The notes under the pieces are model-generated. The model was not told the DNA's origin. It ran no database searches and worked only from the letters and a program-made list of their open reading frames with translations. Source: DAOUFU01 sp034429275 (lineage in GTDB: Bacteria > Chloroflexota > Anaerolineae > Aggregatilineales > Aggregatilineaceae). From it: 21,056 bases of DNA. Every line of letters starts with the position of its first letter. Positions within the stretch are counted from its first letter, which is position 1. The translations under genes were made by a program, and so were the position numbers. Positions 19,763 to 21,056 of the stretch are shown piece by piece. The stretch spans positions 1 to 21,056 of the forward strand of contig DAOUFU010000062.1 of the NCBI GenBank assembly GCA_034429275.1. Reading direction: 5' to 3'.

Positions 19763-21040
19763 GTGTTTTCTGCAACCCCCAGTTACACCGAACAGCTCGC
19801 ACCCAACCTGGTCTTGCGCCACGTGACCTCGTCGGACGACATCGACCGTCTCGCCGCGTTCAACGCGTACATCCACGCCGACCCCGGCCTCGACGGCATG
19901 ACGCGCCACCTCATCCTGCACCACCCGACCTCGCGCCCCGAATACTGGCCCTTCGTCGAAGACACAGCCGCCGGTCAGATCGTCTCGTCGCTCTGCCTGA
20001 TCCCCTGGACCTGGCACATTGGCGGCGTGACCCTGCGCGCCGCCGAGATGGGCATCGTGGGCACTCTGGAAGGCTACCGCCGCAAGGGGTTGATCCGCGC
20101 CCTGGATCGCCGCTTCAAGCGCCTGATGGCCGAAGGGGAATTCCACCTCAGCCACATCCAGGGCATCCCCTACTACTACCGGCAGTTCGGCTACGAATAT
20201 GCCCTGCCGCTCGAAGGCGGCTGGGAGATCGGCCTGCACCAGGTGCCCGACCCTGACACTTCGCCCGCCTATTCCTTCCGCCGCGCCACCCTGGACGATC
20301 TGCCTCACCTGATGGCCTGGTACGACCGGTTGACTGCTCCCCTCAGCTTGAGCACCGTGCGCAGCCCTGAGGTATGGCGCTACCTGCTGACTTTCATGGC
20401 CGAAACGGCCACCGCCGCCGAATGGATGATAGTGAGCGATGCAGCGGGTGTGCCGCTCGGTTACTGGCGCATCGAGTTAGGCGGGTTCGGCACCGGCCTG
20501 AACATCGCCGAGGCGTCACCCATGCCCTACGATGCTGCCGCTGCCGCCCTGTCCTTCTGCAAAACCCTGGCTCAGCAGCGCAGCAAACCCTACCTTCGGC
20601 TGCATCCCATGCCGCCCGATCATGTCTTCGTCAAGACGATCCAGCACTGGGGAGCCGCCGACAAAGGGAACTACGCCTGGCAGATTCACATCCCGGATGT
20701 CGCCCGGCTGCTGCGCGCGCTTGGCCCGGTTTTCGAGCAGCGCGTCGCCGCCAGCCCCTTCGCCGGGTTGAGCGAAACCGTCACGCTGAACCTCTACCGC
20801 GAGGCCTTCGAGATGCACTTCGAAGGCGGAACGCTGCGCTCAGTGGAGGCGGTCGGCTTCACCGACTGGGAAGACACGCCGGACATCCCGCCGGACGCAT
20901 TCGTCCAGCTTGTGCTGGGCTATCGCACCTGTGAGGAACTGCGCGCCGCCTTCCCGGATGTGAACCTGTGGGGCCGCAGCGCCTACCTGTTCGAGGTGCT
21001 GTTCCCCAAAACGCGCTCGTATATCTACACCCAGTATTGA
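19763..21040 (+). CDS. Eis-like GNAT family N-acetyltransferase
   Basis: A 425-residue cytoplasmic protein, close to the 400-residue length of the Eis family. The N-terminal GNAT domain (about 1-160) carries the acetyl-CoA loop in MGIVGTLEGYRRKGLIRAL (96-114), and the tyrosine-rich GIPYYYRQFGYEYA (134-147) fits the position of the Eis catalytic tyrosine. A second GNAT-like domain follows (about 170-300). An SCP2-like beta/alpha domain forms the C-terminus (about 310-425), where the tail ends in YIYTQY. In Eis the C-terminal carboxylate takes part in catalysis. Translation starts at GTG, supported by AGGAG 8 bases upstream. The gene is monocistronic in this window. Eis relatives acetylate aminoglycosides, polyamines or protein lysines; the substrate here is unknown. 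Confidence 0.85.
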   Translation: MFSATPSYTEQLAPNLVLRHVTSSDDIDRLAAFNAYIHADPGLDGMTRHLILHHPTSRPEYWPFVEDTAAGQIVSSLCLIPWTWHIGGVTLRAAEMGIVGTLEGYRRKGLIRALDRRFKRLMAEGEFHLSHIQGIPYYYRQFGYEYALPLEGGWEIGLHQVPDPDTSPAYSFRRATLDDLPHLMAWYDRLTAPLSLSTVRSPEVWRYLLTFMAETATAAEWMIVSDAAGVPLGYWRIELGGFGTGLNIAEASPMPYDAAAAALSFCKTLAQQRSKPYLRLHPMPPDHVFVKTIQHWGAADKGNYAWQIHIPDVARLLRALGPVFEQRVAASPFAGLSETVTLNLYREAFEMHFEGGTLRSVEAVGFTDWEDTPDIPPDAFVQLVLGYRTCEELRAAFPDVNLWGRSAYLFEVLFPKTRSYIYTQY

Positions 21041-21056
21041 TCCGGGCAGCAAAAAG

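Noticed and set aside
1..21056. Search for CRISPR arrays, tRNA/rRNA genes, insertion sequences and prophage genes
   Set aside because: No regularly spaced repeats, cloverleaf-like sequence, transposase motif or phage structural gene was seen by eye on either strand.

Overview
This is a GC-rich, densely coding bacterial segment with no phage, insertion-sequence, CRISPR, tRNA or rRNA signal that I can see. Gene content points to a free-living, saccharolytic, envelope-rich bacterium: a TRZ/ATZ-type adenosine-nucleoside deaminase, an FHA winged-helix regulator, an HtrA-like protease with repeated beta domains, a cytoplasmic GH3 glucosidase and an Eis-like acetyltransferase. My best guess is Chloroflexota (Anaerolineae-like). 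That is an inference from gene style, because no phylogenetic marker is present.

Layout. Positions 1-3537 (minus strand) form one operon: a DesVI/TylM1-like SAM methyltransferase, a family-5 substrate-binding protein, a DppB-type permease and a DppC-type permease cut by the window edge. A good promoter lies at 3640-3668. Positions 3837-7755 (plus) hold a three-gene membrane/envelope operon: a PrsW-like multipass protein whose catalytic residues are mostly lost, a single-pass anchored protein with a PsbP/DcrB-like outer domain, and a large S1C-type serine protease. Positions 7937-8599 (plus) encode a one-component FHA plus OmpR-type winged-helix regulator. Positions 8909-12583 (plus) encode two ABC half-transporters that look like an asymmetric heterodimeric exporter, behind a strong promoter containing repeated GTGTGA elements. 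Positions 12766-15045 (plus) encode a GH3 beta-glucosidase. Positions 15123-17102 (minus) encode an MTA/SAH-type deaminase fused to a C-terminal CYTH domain. Positions 17235-19415 (minus) encode a multipass membrane protein with a C-terminal endonuclease/exonuclease/phosphatase (EEP) domain. Positions 19763-21040 (plus) encode an Eis-like GNAT acetyltransferase.

The most unusual items are the deaminase-CYTH fusion, the membrane-EEP protein with two of its catalytic motifs replaced, and the PrsW-like pseudoprotease that opens an operon ending in an active-looking secreted or anchored serine protease with a calcium-loop insertion. A plausible but unproven reading of 3837-8599 is an envelope-sensing module followed by a phosphothreonine-dependent transcription factor. 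The other transcription units look like independent housekeeping or accessory functions (peptide or small-solute uptake, export, beta-glucoside use, nucleoside salvage), separated by clear hairpin terminators.
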